NCBI GenBank assembly: GCA_026027325.1
Contig: JAMSLZ010000001.1
Span: 4,278,001 to 4,342,000 of the forward strand
DNA length: 64,000 nt
Source: Actinomucor elegans
Lineage: Eukaryota; Mucoromycota; Mucoromycetes; Mucorales; Mucoraceae
Reading direction: 5' to 3'
The notes beneath the pieces are model-generated. The model was not told the DNA's origin, did not search any database, and saw only the letters and a list, made by a program, of their open reading frames with translations. Below are positions 47,493 through 60,296 of this stretch, piece after piece. Made by a program: the position numbers and the translations under genes. How positions within the stretch are numbered: the stretch's first letter is position 1; the number at the start of each line of letters is the position of its first letter.

Positions 47493-48546
47493 CCATCTAT
47501 AATTACATAACAAAGAGCATATTTAATTAGCATATCCATATTGTATTTAACAATCGCGTAGTGATAAGAAATCTCTGCGTGCTAATAAAGTTTAGAGCAT
47601 ATACAGTCAGTTCTCTTTTAAGTGATATTTGGGTCAAAATCAACAACTGTTTAATACAGCAATAGTGTTGAAATAAAACTAGAGCCTTATTAAATGAAAT
47701 GGTTTATTTTGAGAATAGAATGCTAATCAGATGCGACATCTGATCAAGATCGATCATCTGTCACATACGAATCATTGTGCATTATACTAATTTTTTAGAC
47801 TTTTGTATTATCTTTTTTTTTTTTTTTTTTTTTTTAGCTCCAAGTCCTGACAGTTGTATTATCAGGATAATCTATATAGATAGTCTGATTTTCTTTTGAA
47901 TGGTGTATATTGTGTAAGAAAATGAAAAAAAAAAATAAGCCCCAGAGGATAAACTTATTTTGAGTTATCTAGTGCTTTTATTTATGCATGCGCTATTATT
48001 CATGCTTTTTTTTTCTGGTTAATATGTATACCAACTTTCTTACTCTCACCTCAGAGAGATGTTTATTTGGACGCAAGTTTATTATTTTAGAGATTATATT
48101 GAGGAAACCATTATAGAGATGTTTGTTTTCAGACCTTACAAGCTATTGAAAATGATCCTTCAAGCTATCAAAATGAAAATGCCATTACTGTACCATAAAA
48201 ATGTTTTACAGAAAAACAAAACAAAACATGACATGAATATACGTTTAGTAACTATAACTAACCAGTATCTGCCAATAATAAAGAAGAAGCGTGATGCAAT
48301 GTTACAGTTACCGTATTTGAAGTGATGCACTATGCAGATCAAGGTCTTGATACAACTTGCTTCTTCACAAATTATATACAACTGTTTTAGTTTAAATGTC
48401 CAACATAAATAAAGTAATAAGTATTTTTAAATCAAAAAGTTTGTATGTTGTGTAATGTCGAATACAAGAAAGAAGATGGTAATGAAGAATGAATACATAG
48501 ACAATAGAATGATATACACAAAGCAATAAAATGAGTAGTGGGTATG

Positions 48547-48581
<35 letters not shown>

Positions 48582-48612
48582 AAAGAAAAGAAGAAAAAAA
48601 AAGTAAAGAAAA
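47493..48612. other. Gene-free interval between convergent genes
   Basis: Holds the 3' ends of the Fun30 and histidine kinase genes. It contains a T23 run (47813-47835) and an A29 run (48550-48578). A short open frame at 48059-48325 is not supported. Confidence 0.5.
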
Positions 48613-51600
48613 TTATACATGCGCTGGAGCAGATTGAATGTCCAACATTGGATCGTCAGTAGTGGTAGTTGCAGCTTGTTGAATTGGAGAAGAGGCTTCT
48701 TCAACGTAATCTACTTGTTCTATTTCAGCTGTTTGCTTTTGTGCTAGTTTTCTTCTCTTTTTACGCTTCGTAGCACAGGTTTTGAGAGCTGATTTCATTT
48801 CGGTCATGGTGAAAGGTTTACTGATAAAGTCATTCATACCAGCATCAATACATATTTGACGGTCTTCACGGGAAGCAGAAGCTGTAAGTGCAATAATATA
48901 TACATCCACTGCATTTAACAACATTTCTGGCTCGGTTGGATCTTTAGGCTTGGATGATGAAGGACACATATCCATTTTCTTTTGACGTGTTCTCTCCTTA
49001 ATAATCTCTCGAGTTACTTCCAAACCATCCATCTCGGGCATATAAAGATCCATCTAATAATGATAATAAAAAAATACAGCATAAGTAAAATTGTACTTGA
49101 TAGTTTCTCAAAGGGCTTACAAAGATGACGTCAAACACTGATGTTTTCATGAGTGTAAGTACTTCACTTCCATTATTTGCTATAGCTACATCCACATAAC
49201 CTAATCTTTTCAAAATACTGATAGCAATCTTTTGATTTACTATCAATCAAAACATAGTTAGTTCAATTTGGGTCAGCTTATCAATTAAACAACTTACAAA
49301 TATTGTCTTCTGCAAGTAAAATACGTAGTGGATTTGATTTCGCTAGATTTTCTTCTTTATTCTGAGGTTTCCGGTTATGATAGTGTTGTTTGGTAATAGC
49401 AGCGCGTGTATTTCGGCTGGCAGGTGAAAACAAATCAATGTAAACCTTCCTGTTACTATTATTTCCTGGACTACCATTGGTTCCTATCGTTCGTTTCACC
49501 TGTTCAGTACTTTGAATATCCATATGATTCGTTGGAGCTGAAGTAGATTGATTCAAATGTTGTGTGTCTTCTGCCATAGGCGAATACAATTGCTCGTTAT
49601 TGTTTTGCTGTATTACTTGAGGAGTCATTTGAGGTTCGCTTCGAAAAGCATCTGAAGGGAATAACTGTTGCTGAGTGGTTCTCGGTAGGGTAGGACGTTG
49701 TGATGCAATGGGTGGGAAATAGCCTGATGTATTATTTACTACAGGAGTACTGAACGTATTGTAAATGGATGACAGTGGTGATATGATATCATTGCTCGCA
49801 TTATTACTATTTGATCCAAAAGTTGAATGTACACTGCTACTACTGTCAGAAACGGTTGAACTTGGAGAAGAAGGTGAGCCTGTAACCCCAAGCGTTGCGC
49901 TATCACTGCTATAGTTTCTACCACGAGGTGCTACCGTCATTGGCAGGGTGAGAGCAAACCTCGAGCCTACACCTTCCTCTGATTCTACCCACAAACAACC
50001 ACCCATACGATTCACTAAAGTACTGGAAATGGCCAAGCCTAGACCTGTACCACCATATCTTCTGGCTGTTGAAATATCAATTTGCGAAAAGGACTTGAAC
50101 AGTTTAGGTAGGCGATCTGCCGGTATTCCAATGCCGGTATCCGTCACTGATATCTCCAAGATGGACTTTTCACCAAAATAATCAGTGCCATCCACATCAT
50201 CACTTACAGGAACAAACGGGGTTGTATTGCTAGGTGATCTATCGCGTTTATCTTGCATTGCCTGATTCCACATCGTTTCAATCTTTGCGTCATATCGTTC
50301 TTTAAAGGTCATGCGTCGTTCTGAGGGTTTGTTTGATGTAGTGGTACGAAGTACTGTAGGCATCGATCGTTTGATTCGAATATGAATACCGCCTTGTTTT
50401 GTAAACTATCTTGAATAAGTATAAATCATCTAATAGCTCCGGAACTTACTTTAACGGCGTTTGAACATAGATTCAACATGATTTGAGTTAATCGCATTGT
50501 GTCACCAAGTAAATGATCAGGGACATCCGCATCAATCTTCCAGATTATCGGCAAAACAGTCTTACCTTTCTTGTGAAGTAAAGGTCTCATCAAGACACCT
50601 GTGTTTTCTAATTGTTGTATCAATAGAGGCAGCGGTAGGTTATCGTCTTTATCAGGTGGAGCTTCAAGTACATACACCATCTTATTTTGCTGACTCATTG
50701 AAGCTTGGTGTCTAGCCATATTTAAGGTGTCTAAATGAGGGTTGGTAAAAAGTTTTTTTTTTTTTTTTTTCTTTTTTCTTAATGTACCTTTCAAACATTT
50801 TCTTAAGCTAAATCGTCTGCTTTCAAGTTTAAACTTGGGATCGTGGTTTAGCTTGGATATATCCAAAATATCATTGATAATCTATTTTAAAATAAGGATT
50901 TAGCTATATAAAGTATACATGTATTTCTATTCGTTACTCTACTTTACGGTTAATAAATGACTTCCACTAGTCTGAATCACCTCCAAATGTTCAATTTGTT
51001 CCACATTCAAAGTCGATCTTTCTTGTAGTAGTAAATCCGTCAAAGCAATCACTGCATTCATAGGAGTTCTAGGAAAATGTAAATAAGATTATCTTGATAC
51101 ACCTATGTAGCTATACCTAATTTCATGACTCATATCAGCTAAAAACTTTAGCTTATTCTCAGCATCCACTATAGCTAAATCTCTTGCAATCATCAGCTGC
51201 TCTTGTTTTTGCAACTGAATCAATTCATTGATACAGCGCGTATGTACAGCTTCCAATATGATCTTGATCGTATTGGCCCTTGATGCGTCGATCGCTGCGT
51301 TGTCTGTGACACATAGTATACCTCGGATTAAACTGTCCTCTAATCTCAATCCAACAAACGCTTGATATTCTGGATAGATTCCTCTTTCAATCTCTTCTTT
51401 CTCGCTGTCGCTTTGCTTGTTGGACACACGAGTGAGTTTGTTTTCATTCAATAAGGTCTTGTAAAAAGGCGAAGAAGCATTCAAGCAAGACAGTGGTATA
51501 ATGGTATTGACAAGTCTACAAACGAATGGTTAAGTCTTTGATAGAGTAAAGTTCCAGTTTCATTTACCTTGATTGTGTGCTTGTTTGGTTGGCAAAGCAA

Positions 51601-51983
51601 GACCTAATCAGTAAAAAATGATCTTGAAGCTTCGATATCGATTCTTTTGATGCAGGATGAGGTGGTAAAGGTTCTTCGGTATGCTGTATATCTGGAGAGC
51701 TGTTTGGTGATAAGCAAGTGTTGGATATGATATGGAATTTGCTCTTCTCCGCCTTTTTGTTATAAATAGTTGATATCTCATTGTATTCCTCAGGAGTCAA
51801 TAGTTGCAATAGAACAGTAGACTGTACTCGTGTTTGTACAGTAATCTCTTTTAAAAGCGCATCTACAAACTCGTTTCCAGTATATTGAAATGTTGTAGTA
51901 TAGATAGCTGCAAGTTCACTACACATCGTTGTAGATATTAGTGATTCCTTATTATTGGAGCTCTTTTGTTCATTTGAATTCAT
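48613..51983 (-). CDS. Hybrid sensor histidine kinase, probably soluble
   Basis: Two-component phosphorelay sensor feeding an Ypd1-type phosphotransfer protein. Eight exons (51983-51568, 51515-51117, 51068-50948, 50881-50788, 50730-50450, 50405-49298, 49239-49121, 49053-48613) give 992 aa. An N-terminal GAF-like region (about 15-245, FVGLRLEDSLIRGILCV) precedes a helix into the H-box FLADMSHEIRTPMNA with His269. The ATPase domain has NLCSNAVKFT (Asn434), DTGIGIP (about 526), LFKSFSQID and GGTGLGLAIS (about 555). A 200-residue Ser/Asn/Gln-rich linker leads to the receiver domain, with LLAEDN, phospho-acceptor Asp848 in MDLYMPEMDG, ALTASAS and ISKPF. No membrane helix or HAMP domain is visible. 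A nested ATG at 51983 is chosen over an upstream non-ATG codon. Confidence 0.92.
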
Positions 51984-53104
51984 TATATTCAAGTATGTAT
52001 CTTATAGAGGATTCATACAGGAAAGAGAAAGAAAGTATTTAGTCGAAAAAATAAGCCTCTCTTTCAATGGATTCTGTTCCAAAAAAGGTACAACGATACG
52101 TCATTTACTCTGCAAGGTTTCGTTTTTGAAACTAACGCTATAACGATTTCGGACGAAGCCAAATTGGATGATCCGCACCAGTGCGCGTAAAATGTCTTGT
52201 CTATACCTGATATTGCTTTGTATTTCTTGCCTTGCTGAAACTATATAGTTCCACTAGCAAGATGCTTTTTATATATAATTGTTTAGAAAAAAAAATAACT
52301 CATCTGATATACTTCCATGTTTCATTACTTGTTATCTATGCAAAATCATCATAAGCTAACCACCAAATACGACATACTAGATACTGCCTCTACATTAAGA
52401 CTAATCATTTATACTGAGGGAAAGATAGGCACACAAAGGTGATTGCACAGAGTAAAAGTTTTAAAAAGGGCACTGCACTGACCAGATGACTGTCAAAGGC
52501 AATTATTACACTGACTAAGGTATGTTTTCTAACCCATAGATAGTATGTTATAATACTATATTAGTATGCTATATCTTATATTGTATCTAGACTATAATTT
52601 CAGTTATTTCAATACTTTATTTGGAACATGAACTACTACTAATCATATACGAAATCTAACCGCAATCATCAGTTAGATTAATAGATCCAATTTAAACAAA
52701 ATGTACACATTTATTGACAAATACTAGTATAGGCTATATCTATTGAATTTTAACCCAATATTGGTTCTATTAAATGCGCTAGTTCATTCTAAATATGCAC
52801 TATGTAGTCATGAAATGCGACGATAAATCGAATTCTATTGATGGAAAAAAGCTATGGTAATTGTCTTGAGTCCAATTTTTTTAAGTGTTACTATGGCAGA
52901 CCTATTTCTGTGTTTTTATACACAGATCAGAATTTTGAACAAAAGAACACTACATTGGTATACAAGTATGGATCGTTCTTTTACAGCCAAGTATATCCTT
53001 AATTATTATTTCAATTGGTGTATGGTTTGTTTATATCTTGGGGCTTTAGGTCACCGTACTTCAACTATTTTACCAAAAGAAGTAATATACAACGGTATTT
53101 TGAC
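51984..53104. other. Gene-free interval upstream of the histidine kinase
   Basis: Promoter-side AT-rich DNA; from about 52850 it may include unrecognisable remains of the dead gene that follows. Confidence 0.4.
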
Positions 53105-53565
53105 CATTAACAGGGACAGAAGCAGAGCGGCACTTTACTACCCACCATGTAATGGACGACTTAATTGAGTATTAGACAATTGCTAACTTGTTTTGTACGA
53201 TTTGGAGCGAGAATAAATGGGAGGGTTTCATAATATCCAAAGAAGTGTTGCGATAGTTTAAAATAAAGAATTAGAAATTACCATGGTCGTTTTTATGTTC
53301 TTGAGTATGTCAGTTAAAGGATGAGATAAAACCTTATCGTTATTAATCTAAAACTGAATTTGTTAACGAACGTAAGTAGATTAAATATGAGTTTCAATTA
53401 CACATACCCAGAAGACTCCATCAAGAGATAATTGAGAATGTCATTCATAACCAACTGTCCTACACCAGCAAGTAATTCCAAACTGTTTTTTTCTGTCTTT
53501 TGTAAAAGCATTTGAGATCAATCAGGCATAGTCTGAATGTTATATAGTTTTTGCGTCTTGCATAG
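53105..53565 (-). pseudogene. Dead paralogue of the 568-aa gene (C-terminal half)
   Basis: Minus-strand pieces align in order with exons 4 and 5 of the 40355-42359 gene: SDYA(stop)LISNAFTK against SDYVWLVSNGFTK, LLAGVGQLVMNDILNYLLME against LLDGVGQMTINSIMNYLLME, INNDKVLSHPLTDILKNIK against LNNDNILSHSINDTLKNIK, and WVVKCRSASVP against KVVECRSASVP. Even the intron after SSG is retained with a GT start. A Trp codon has become TGA and at least one frameshift is present, so it is not functional. Confidence 0.75.
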
Positions 53566-53569
53566 GTGT

Positions 53570-53825
53570 TGCTTTTGACTTTGCATTAGGTTTAGCCAAT
53601 GTTAATGCAAGTGATTTTACACTATAGTCCAAATCCGTATTGCCTGCTCATAAGTGTGTTTGATTCTATCTCTCTTCAACACTTGGATAACCCTTAGTCG
53701 CATTGTCATTACCAATGAAAGTGAATCTTGATTTGTCTGTTCAGATAACAGACTGCCACAGTTCAAGTGATCAGTTGATTTTGCCTTGGTTCATTCAAGA
53801 TGATCGACTGCCAAACTAAGTTTAT
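53570..53825 (-). mobile_element. Tc1/mariner transposase relic
   Basis: Minus-strand reading AVDHLE(stop)TKAKSTDH and, after a frameshift, WQSVI(stop)TDKSRFTFIGND matches the region around the first catalytic Asp of Tc1-type transposases (usual pattern Trp-Ser-Asp-Glu-Ser-x-Phe). Two TGA stops stand at Trp positions. It lies directly upstream of the dead paralogue, suggesting insertion next to or into it. Confidence 0.6.
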
Positions 53826-54506
53826 GAGCCGCAATAGACATAAGTGCTATTAATTTACTTCTGGTGCATTGATGGGATTAAGATGTCAGTTAAAAGGGAG
53901 AGGAATTCAAATCTACTGATAGAACCATCTTGTCTGCTTTTCTAAAGCTTTTTTTTTAAAGACGATTTCATATTCTTATACTTTAGATATGGAGATTATT
54001 TAATCCGAGTAAATCACTCGCGAAAAAACTTTATGCCAGGAAAAACGGCTGCAAATGCGTTTACCCAAAGAAAAATCAGTCTCAATGGCTTTTTACATTA
54101 AGAAAAGCAATTATAGAAGTATTTAAACCGAAGATTGAATTTTTTTAGGGTCATTACAGGCTCCAAGCTTACTAGACACATATAGCATCAAATAAAAATA
54201 TGTTTCTGGTTGCTTTAGATCTCTGGTAGGGCATATAGCTGCCTTTGTAACGAGAGACTGTTCTCCACAACTAGGAATAATGACTAAAATATATAATGTT
54301 TAGCATAATGAGCAGACAAACGTCAAATGAGATACAAAGGGTAATATCATATGAATAAAACTGCTTTATTATGATGGTTCTACAATAGAAGATCAGTGTG
54401 TTACTAACCAGAACAAACATAATCCTAAATTTCCCAAATACAGAAATACACTATAAATTGTGAAAATCAAGGTTTGGGTCTCTTTTTTGTTCTTCATCTT
54501 CTCAAT
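53826..54506. other. Gene-free interval and promoter of the monooxygenase gene
   Basis: AT-rich, no gene recognised. The last 100 bp carry a T/C-rich leader before the ATG. Confidence 0.45.
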
Positions 54507-56468
54507 ATGACTCAAAATTTACCAACCGTCGCTGTTATTGGAGCAGGGTTAGGATTCAAATAAAGAAACTTTAAAATACAACATTTAATGGTCAAATTGA
54601 TATATAGGTTCAGTGGTCTCTGTGCTGCTATCCAAGTCAAGAAACAATTAGGTATCAAAGCTCAAATATTCGAATTATCTTCAGAAGTTGGAGGTACATG
54701 GCACGCAAATACGTATCCAGGTTGCGCCTGTGATATTCCAAGTCCATTATATTCGTTTAGTTTTGAACTGAATCCAAGTAAGAATAAACATGTGTTGTTC
54801 TCTTCTGGACTAACCTGTCATCTGTAGACTGGTCAAGCCATTATAGCCCACAAGGCGAAATATACGACTATTTGAAAGGCGTGGCTCGGAAATACAATAT
54901 CTATGACCAAACAAAGTTCAAAACTGAGGTGATTGGCATTAATTGGATCGATGACAAACAACTATGGAAAATAGATTATCGTAGTGTTGACAGCGAAGCC
55001 CAAGTCATTTCAACTGAATACTTCAACTATGTGTAAGCGATTCATTAGTCATCATACAAAGAATAGTTATAAACGCCTATGGTATTAGGTTTGCTGGCCT
55101 CGGCCCTTTGCGTGTCCCCAATATTCCAGCTCAGTTCAAGAACTTTACTGGTACAACTGTCCATACTGCTTTATGGGACTCTTCTATTGATTTTAAAGGC
55201 AAGAATGTAGCAGTAGTAGGCAGTGGTGCAAGGTACCATACACAATAAATGTATTGGCTAGGCAAGGGAATGCTAAAATATTATATTCAGTGCTATTCAG
55301 GCTATTCCTGAATTGCGTAAGATCGCCAAACATCTTACAAGTTATCAACGTACACCAGCATGGACTGCTCCCAGGGACCAGTTTACATACAGTCGTTTTT
55401 CCAAATTCCTTTTAAAGTATGTCCCTTATCTAATGAGACTTTATCGCAATACCATCTTCTTCCAGGTAATTTTTATGAGATGTAGACTCGATGGATCATG
55501 TCGACATCTAACTCTTTGTACTACAACAGCATGAAATTTATTATGTAAACTTTGGTTTCCATACTACTTTTATCGGCAGGTTTATTCACTGGCTATTCAA
55601 GAAACTAACTGCCTGGCGTTTGAAGCGCTTAGGCCGTCCTGATTTGATTCCTGTATTAACACCTTCCTTCCCACCGGGCTGCAAACGTATTGCCAAGTCT
55701 GGAGACTATCTGGAAGCTTTGACGAAACCTAATGTCACAGTAGTGCCAAGAGCTGTCAAAGAAACCTATGGCAATACGGTGGTAGATACCGAAGGGAACA
55801 AGCAAGAAGTTGATGTCCTTGTACTGGCTACAGGGTTTGATGTCCAAGGTTTCCTTGGTAACTTGCTCAGTAAGTCTAACCAACATTCTGTTTTTATAAA
55901 CAAGACTATAATCCTAACGTCAATATTTAAGTTCGTGGAAGAGATGGCGTGTCTTTGAGAGACAAATGGCAAGCCGAATACCCTGAAATGTATAAAGGCA
56001 CAACTATCCATGGTTTTCCTAATTTTTTTTTATTGCTTGGGGCTGGTGTTGGCCTTGGTCATAATTCTGTAGTGATGCTCGTTGAATGGTAGGTGAATAC
56101 AACTAAAGAGAGATTTTGTTCTGAACTTATTACACCAGTCAAGTACAGCTAGCTATTAAATACATGAAACATGCCATAACCAGAGATTTAGCTGCTCTAG
56201 AACCCAAATTAGAAGCTCAAAAAGCGTATGTTGCTCACTTGAAAGGTCAGTTCAAGGGTACTGTATGGAAGACGGGATGTAGTTCTTGGTATCTTAACAA
56301 AGATGGCGAGGTAAGTTTATTTTCTTTACAATTGCAATTCTAGAACAGATATCTAAACAGCATGTTCATTCCTAGGTCTACGGTTTATGGCCAGGTACAG
56401 CATCCAGTTTCTGGTGGAATACATTTCGTCCAGGCTACAAGAACTTTATTGAATATAAGAAACAGTAA
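54507..56468 (+). CDS. Flavin monooxygenase of the Baeyer-Villiger type
   Basis: FAD- and NADPH-dependent oxygenase that inserts an oxygen next to a ketone in characterised relatives; the substrate here is unknown. Nine exons (54507-54547, 54608-54777, 54828-55032, 55089-55232, 55291-55465, 55530-55869, 55932-56088, 56139-56310, 56376-56468) give 498 aa. The FAD loop GAGFSG is at 12-17 and GGTWHANTYPGCACD follows. The Baeyer-Villiger fingerprint Phe-x-Gly-x3-His-x3-Trp-Asp is exact at 158-169 (FTGTTVHTALWD). The NADPH loop GSGASA is at 183-188 and VLATGFD comes later. The first exon is only 41 bp. Convergent with the next gene, 99 bp apart. Confidence 0.9.
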
Positions 56469-56567
56469 CTGCCTCAATACACTTGCTTAATATCTAGACC
56501 ATTGTATAGATAGATACATCACTTGTTTTATTACAGAATACAATAAAAGTACAAATATTACAGCAAA

Positions 56568-57503
56568 TCAGTTCTCCTTCTTTGAAGAGGTAGGCTCCAA
56601 TAGTTTTCTATCATGCAAATCCATAGCCCACATAGCAGCACTACCAATAGAAGCAAGTCAGTATATTTTATCACTCAAACCCAACCAATAACTTTACCCT
56701 ATTTGATTGGTATACATAAACAAGTAACCTACAAAAGGAATCATCTCTAGTGCAGTAGCTACCAATCCAAACCGTTGATACTGCCAAAACTGGGCCTCAA
56801 TCCTACGTTGACGTTGCTCAGGCGTCCATTTATACAATTGAAAGTACCGTTGATGGGCTTGTCCACCGCGAAACACTGCTTGAATGTTAATGAAGCAAAA
56901 AGGGCCAACCACAGGCACTAAATTCAATGGTAAAGTCAACACAAAGATCGCAGATCGAAGAAAGAAAATGGGCCATCCATCCTCTTCCTGTGCACTCAAA
57001 ATCATCAAATTGCGACCAGACATAAAGTGGTGTCTAGGTAGTGTGTCGGCAGGAGGATGGGCAGGGCCTGCGACTTGCTCAGTAATCACTGGGATTATTT
57101 CTTTTGTAGACCCTTCAGGTAAACCATGTCGCTCTTTGAGTACGGAATCAAACAGGCGAGTACGAATATTACCGATGAAATGGCTGCCTAATTGCAAAGT
57201 CAATGCCGAAGTTTCGATCAAGCATAGAAGAGTACTCGAGGCTGTGATCAAAAACGAGGAAACGCGTGTGTTGTGTGAACTGTCCGCGAAGAACGCAGTG
57301 TATGCGTATGATAAAAGCGATCTTTGGAAAGTATATCCATAACGGTACAGAGGTAGAACAACTAAGGAGCTTGTAGCTACGACCTTAATGATAGAGACAA
57401 AAATAGGACCTCCATGCCGTCCTGGGTGATGGAGGAAATGAGCAAAACCTCGGATAGGATAAGCTGCAGTAGGCAAGCGGCGCTCTTTTAATAACGTGAG
57501 CAT
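56568..57503 (-). CDS. RRT8/LDS (EI24-like) multi-pass membrane protein
   Basis: Two exons (57503-56698, 56640-56568) give 292 aa. Family members include yeast Rrt8 and Lds proteins linked to lipid droplets and spore-wall assembly; the biochemical role is not known. Hydrophobic helices lie near 35-55, 85-105, 180-215 (FFLRSAIFVLTLPLNLVPVV then GPFCFINIQAVFRGG) and 250-270. The block YKWTPEQRQRRIEAQFWQYQ and FGLVATALEMIPFVGYLF are family signatures. The second exon completes the conserved end NQIGAAMWAMDLHD and finishes with basic SSKKEN. Without it the protein would stop early at GG. Confidence 0.78.
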
Positions 57504-57863
57504 ATGTATATGTTTTCCTTTAGAAAAAGTGATAGAATCTCGAAAAATAGCAATAACTCTTGGTATAAAAAAGTTTCTCGCGAAAAGAAACCATAGAACG
57601 GTGATACACTTACGGGTAGTAGGTTATAATGCAACTGGGAGTAACTATCTACTCGCGAAAAGTCAAAGAGTGACTGCGGTTTAGAGCGCTCAGAAGCGCT
57701 TCCACACTCTGCCTTGATTGAGCTTCTATGAATATTTTTTCGTATTTGACATACAATACTGCTACTTAAAGCACCTGTTCTGTCTGGTTCAACTCTGTTT
57801 TATTTCAAATAAAAAACCAATAACAGCAAGTAAAGATTGTAAAAAACCATTTACTATCAAAAA
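57504..57863. other. Divergent promoter interval
   Basis: 360 bp between the minus-strand membrane protein gene and the plus-strand bromodomain-kinase gene. An imperfect GAGCGCTCAGAAGCGCTTC inverted repeat lies at about 57686. No coding sequence. Confidence 0.5.
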
Positions 57864-60264
57864 ATGGCGCAGTTACAAGATTTGACCCAAGATTTGGACA
57901 GCCAAACTCTACTCGTCCATGGAGTGTCCATGGCAGCCAAACCATTCAGACAATGCGTCATTATTCTCGATGAACTCTTGTCATGTTTCGACTGCTACCA
58001 GTTTTTAATTCCAGTGCCTGATACGGCTACAGTCTACCATAAAGAAATCAAAAAACCTATGGACTTTAAGACGCTGGAGCAAAACCTTTACAACGGCAAG
58101 TACAAAGAATATAAAGACTTTATTGCAGATCTCTGTTTGATCTGGGACAACGCCAAGTCTTTTCACCGTTCCTTCGATCCTCTTTATCAACAAGCCGATA
58201 ACCTCTGCAAAAGATACCAAAAACTTGCAGCTTTTATGGACGGTGGCCCACAGTAATATATGAAACTACGCGCGACACCTGTTTCTTGATATTAACCTGT
58301 TTGTTCTATAGGCCTTTCTACCTTTCAACTACAATTGATGATAGAACCACGGCTCTCAATACTATTCTTCCTGAAGAAAAGCTAGTCAGAAAAGCACTAC
58401 ATTTTCCAATGTATAAAGATATAGAACCTACTCGAAAGAGGTAAGATGATACAAGTAAGGCATATTTATCAGCCTTTGACATTTCCCTTCGTAGCAACCT
58501 CTACTTTATTCAAGCTTTGAGTGAGCAAGATTGCTTGACCAAGAAACTAAGAGGCTTTACCAATGTACGTCTTTTGTTTCATCATTTGAACGCTGCCTTC
58601 TTCAGTTACGTGAAAGCAGACCCTTCACAACAAACGGAGTTACCTTTACCTCGATTCTACATTGCCAAAAATCGAACCTTACTGAATCAAGCAAGGACAG
58701 ATAGCGATGGCGCTTTAGCTATCTTGTATAATGTGCAAGTGACTCCTATGGAAGCAAATTCTTCTAGTAACAAGGATCTGTATCGTCTTCGAGCTACGGT
58801 TGTACTCGCGGAGCCTATGGGCGAAACACACAACTTTGACGAATCTACCATGGATAAAAGCCATAAATATGAATTCTGTCCCAAAGCTTGGCTTAAGCTT
58901 AAAGTGCTAAAGGTTGTGCACAACGTTGAAACTGTCATTAATGCTGATATCGACCGCAGCTACTTTAGAAAAGTATACAACACGTTTAAGTTATCGACCA
59001 AGTACCTTGTAGATCCTAAGAAAGTGAGTAATCATGAAATTGCAAAGCAATTTGTGCGCTCTATTCTAGAGCCAGTGCCTTCTTTGACACCTGTTGCTAT
59101 ACCAACTAAAAGTTCCCAAGCACAACCTTCCCCAATACCTGTTACTACAGAACAAGCCAATGTTAGAGTACCTCTTTATGAAACGACTTGTCAAAGCGCA
59201 GCCAATTGGTCGCATTCATCAGTTAAAAGCTCTCAAGCACTGGCTACTCCAAAGCCTGTTGCTACAGAACAAGGCTATGTTAAAGCGTCTCTGAATCAAA
59301 CTGCTAGACGAAGTCCAACTAATTGGCCATCAAAAACCGCACCTTCTACTCATCAAACTACTCTTACTTCCTGTTCTTTCTTCAAACCAAAGCCAAAAAC
59401 TGTATCTCCACAGTATCAAAATTCAGAACCAAGTGTCCCTACTTCTAGTTCTTCTTGTAATGTCAATACAGGAGTATCATCTCTTTCTCAAACTACATTT
59501 GGTGCTACAATGACTTCCTCTTCTTCTCAATATGACTCTCCAAGCACAGAACTTCCTTCTATTGTGTCCTCACCTAGTTTTAAAAAAGACATGGCTCTTT
59601 TAACAACTGAAAGTTCAAGCCTTGTTTCAGCAATCAAAAAACCTATAATCAAATTGGAGTCTCGATCACCGTCACCTCAACCAACACGCATCAAAACTCA
59701 TGTTTCTTTTACGCCTTCAAATGTACCAAGTATCACTGCCGCCTCAAAGATGGCCAATGACACAGTTCTATCAAGTACAACCAAAAACACTGCTCCGTCA
59801 AAGACACCCTGTGTTATTGATCCTCCAATGGTGTCCAGCAATACTACTACTTCAAATACTCTTGGTATCAATGCTTCACCAAAGATTTCCAACAGCTTGG
59901 CTTCTTCAAACGCGTTTAGTAACACTGCACCTTCATCCACGCCACCCTTGAAAATCAGAATGACACCACCTACGCCCCCACCCTACACAGCGACACCTAC
60001 GACAATTCGTTTGGTGTTGAATAAAACCAAGCAATCATCCCTAGTACACAGCCAGGAACAGCAGTCTGTTACTACTACAGATTCGACCAGTTATCCGGAT
60101 TACGATTCTAGTTCCACAGCTTCTTATGAATACAGTGATGAAGATGAAGACGAAGACGAATGCTTGAAAATCAAGAGTCAGAAGGCTTCTTCCAGTGAAT
60201 CAAACCAACCATTGGATGTAAATACAACACACGATACCAGCAATAATACCACCACTGTAAATCC

Positions 60265-60296
<32 letters not shown>

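Noticed and set aside
12259..47760. Shared word CAGATGCGACAT near 20767 and 47728, with a similar word at 12259
   Set aside because: A shared 12-13 base word between two sites is expected by chance in 64 kb, and flanks do not align.
52854..53168. 104-codon plus-strand frame
   Set aside because: Its right part is the antisense of the dead 568-aa paralogue (KCRSASVP block on the minus strand).
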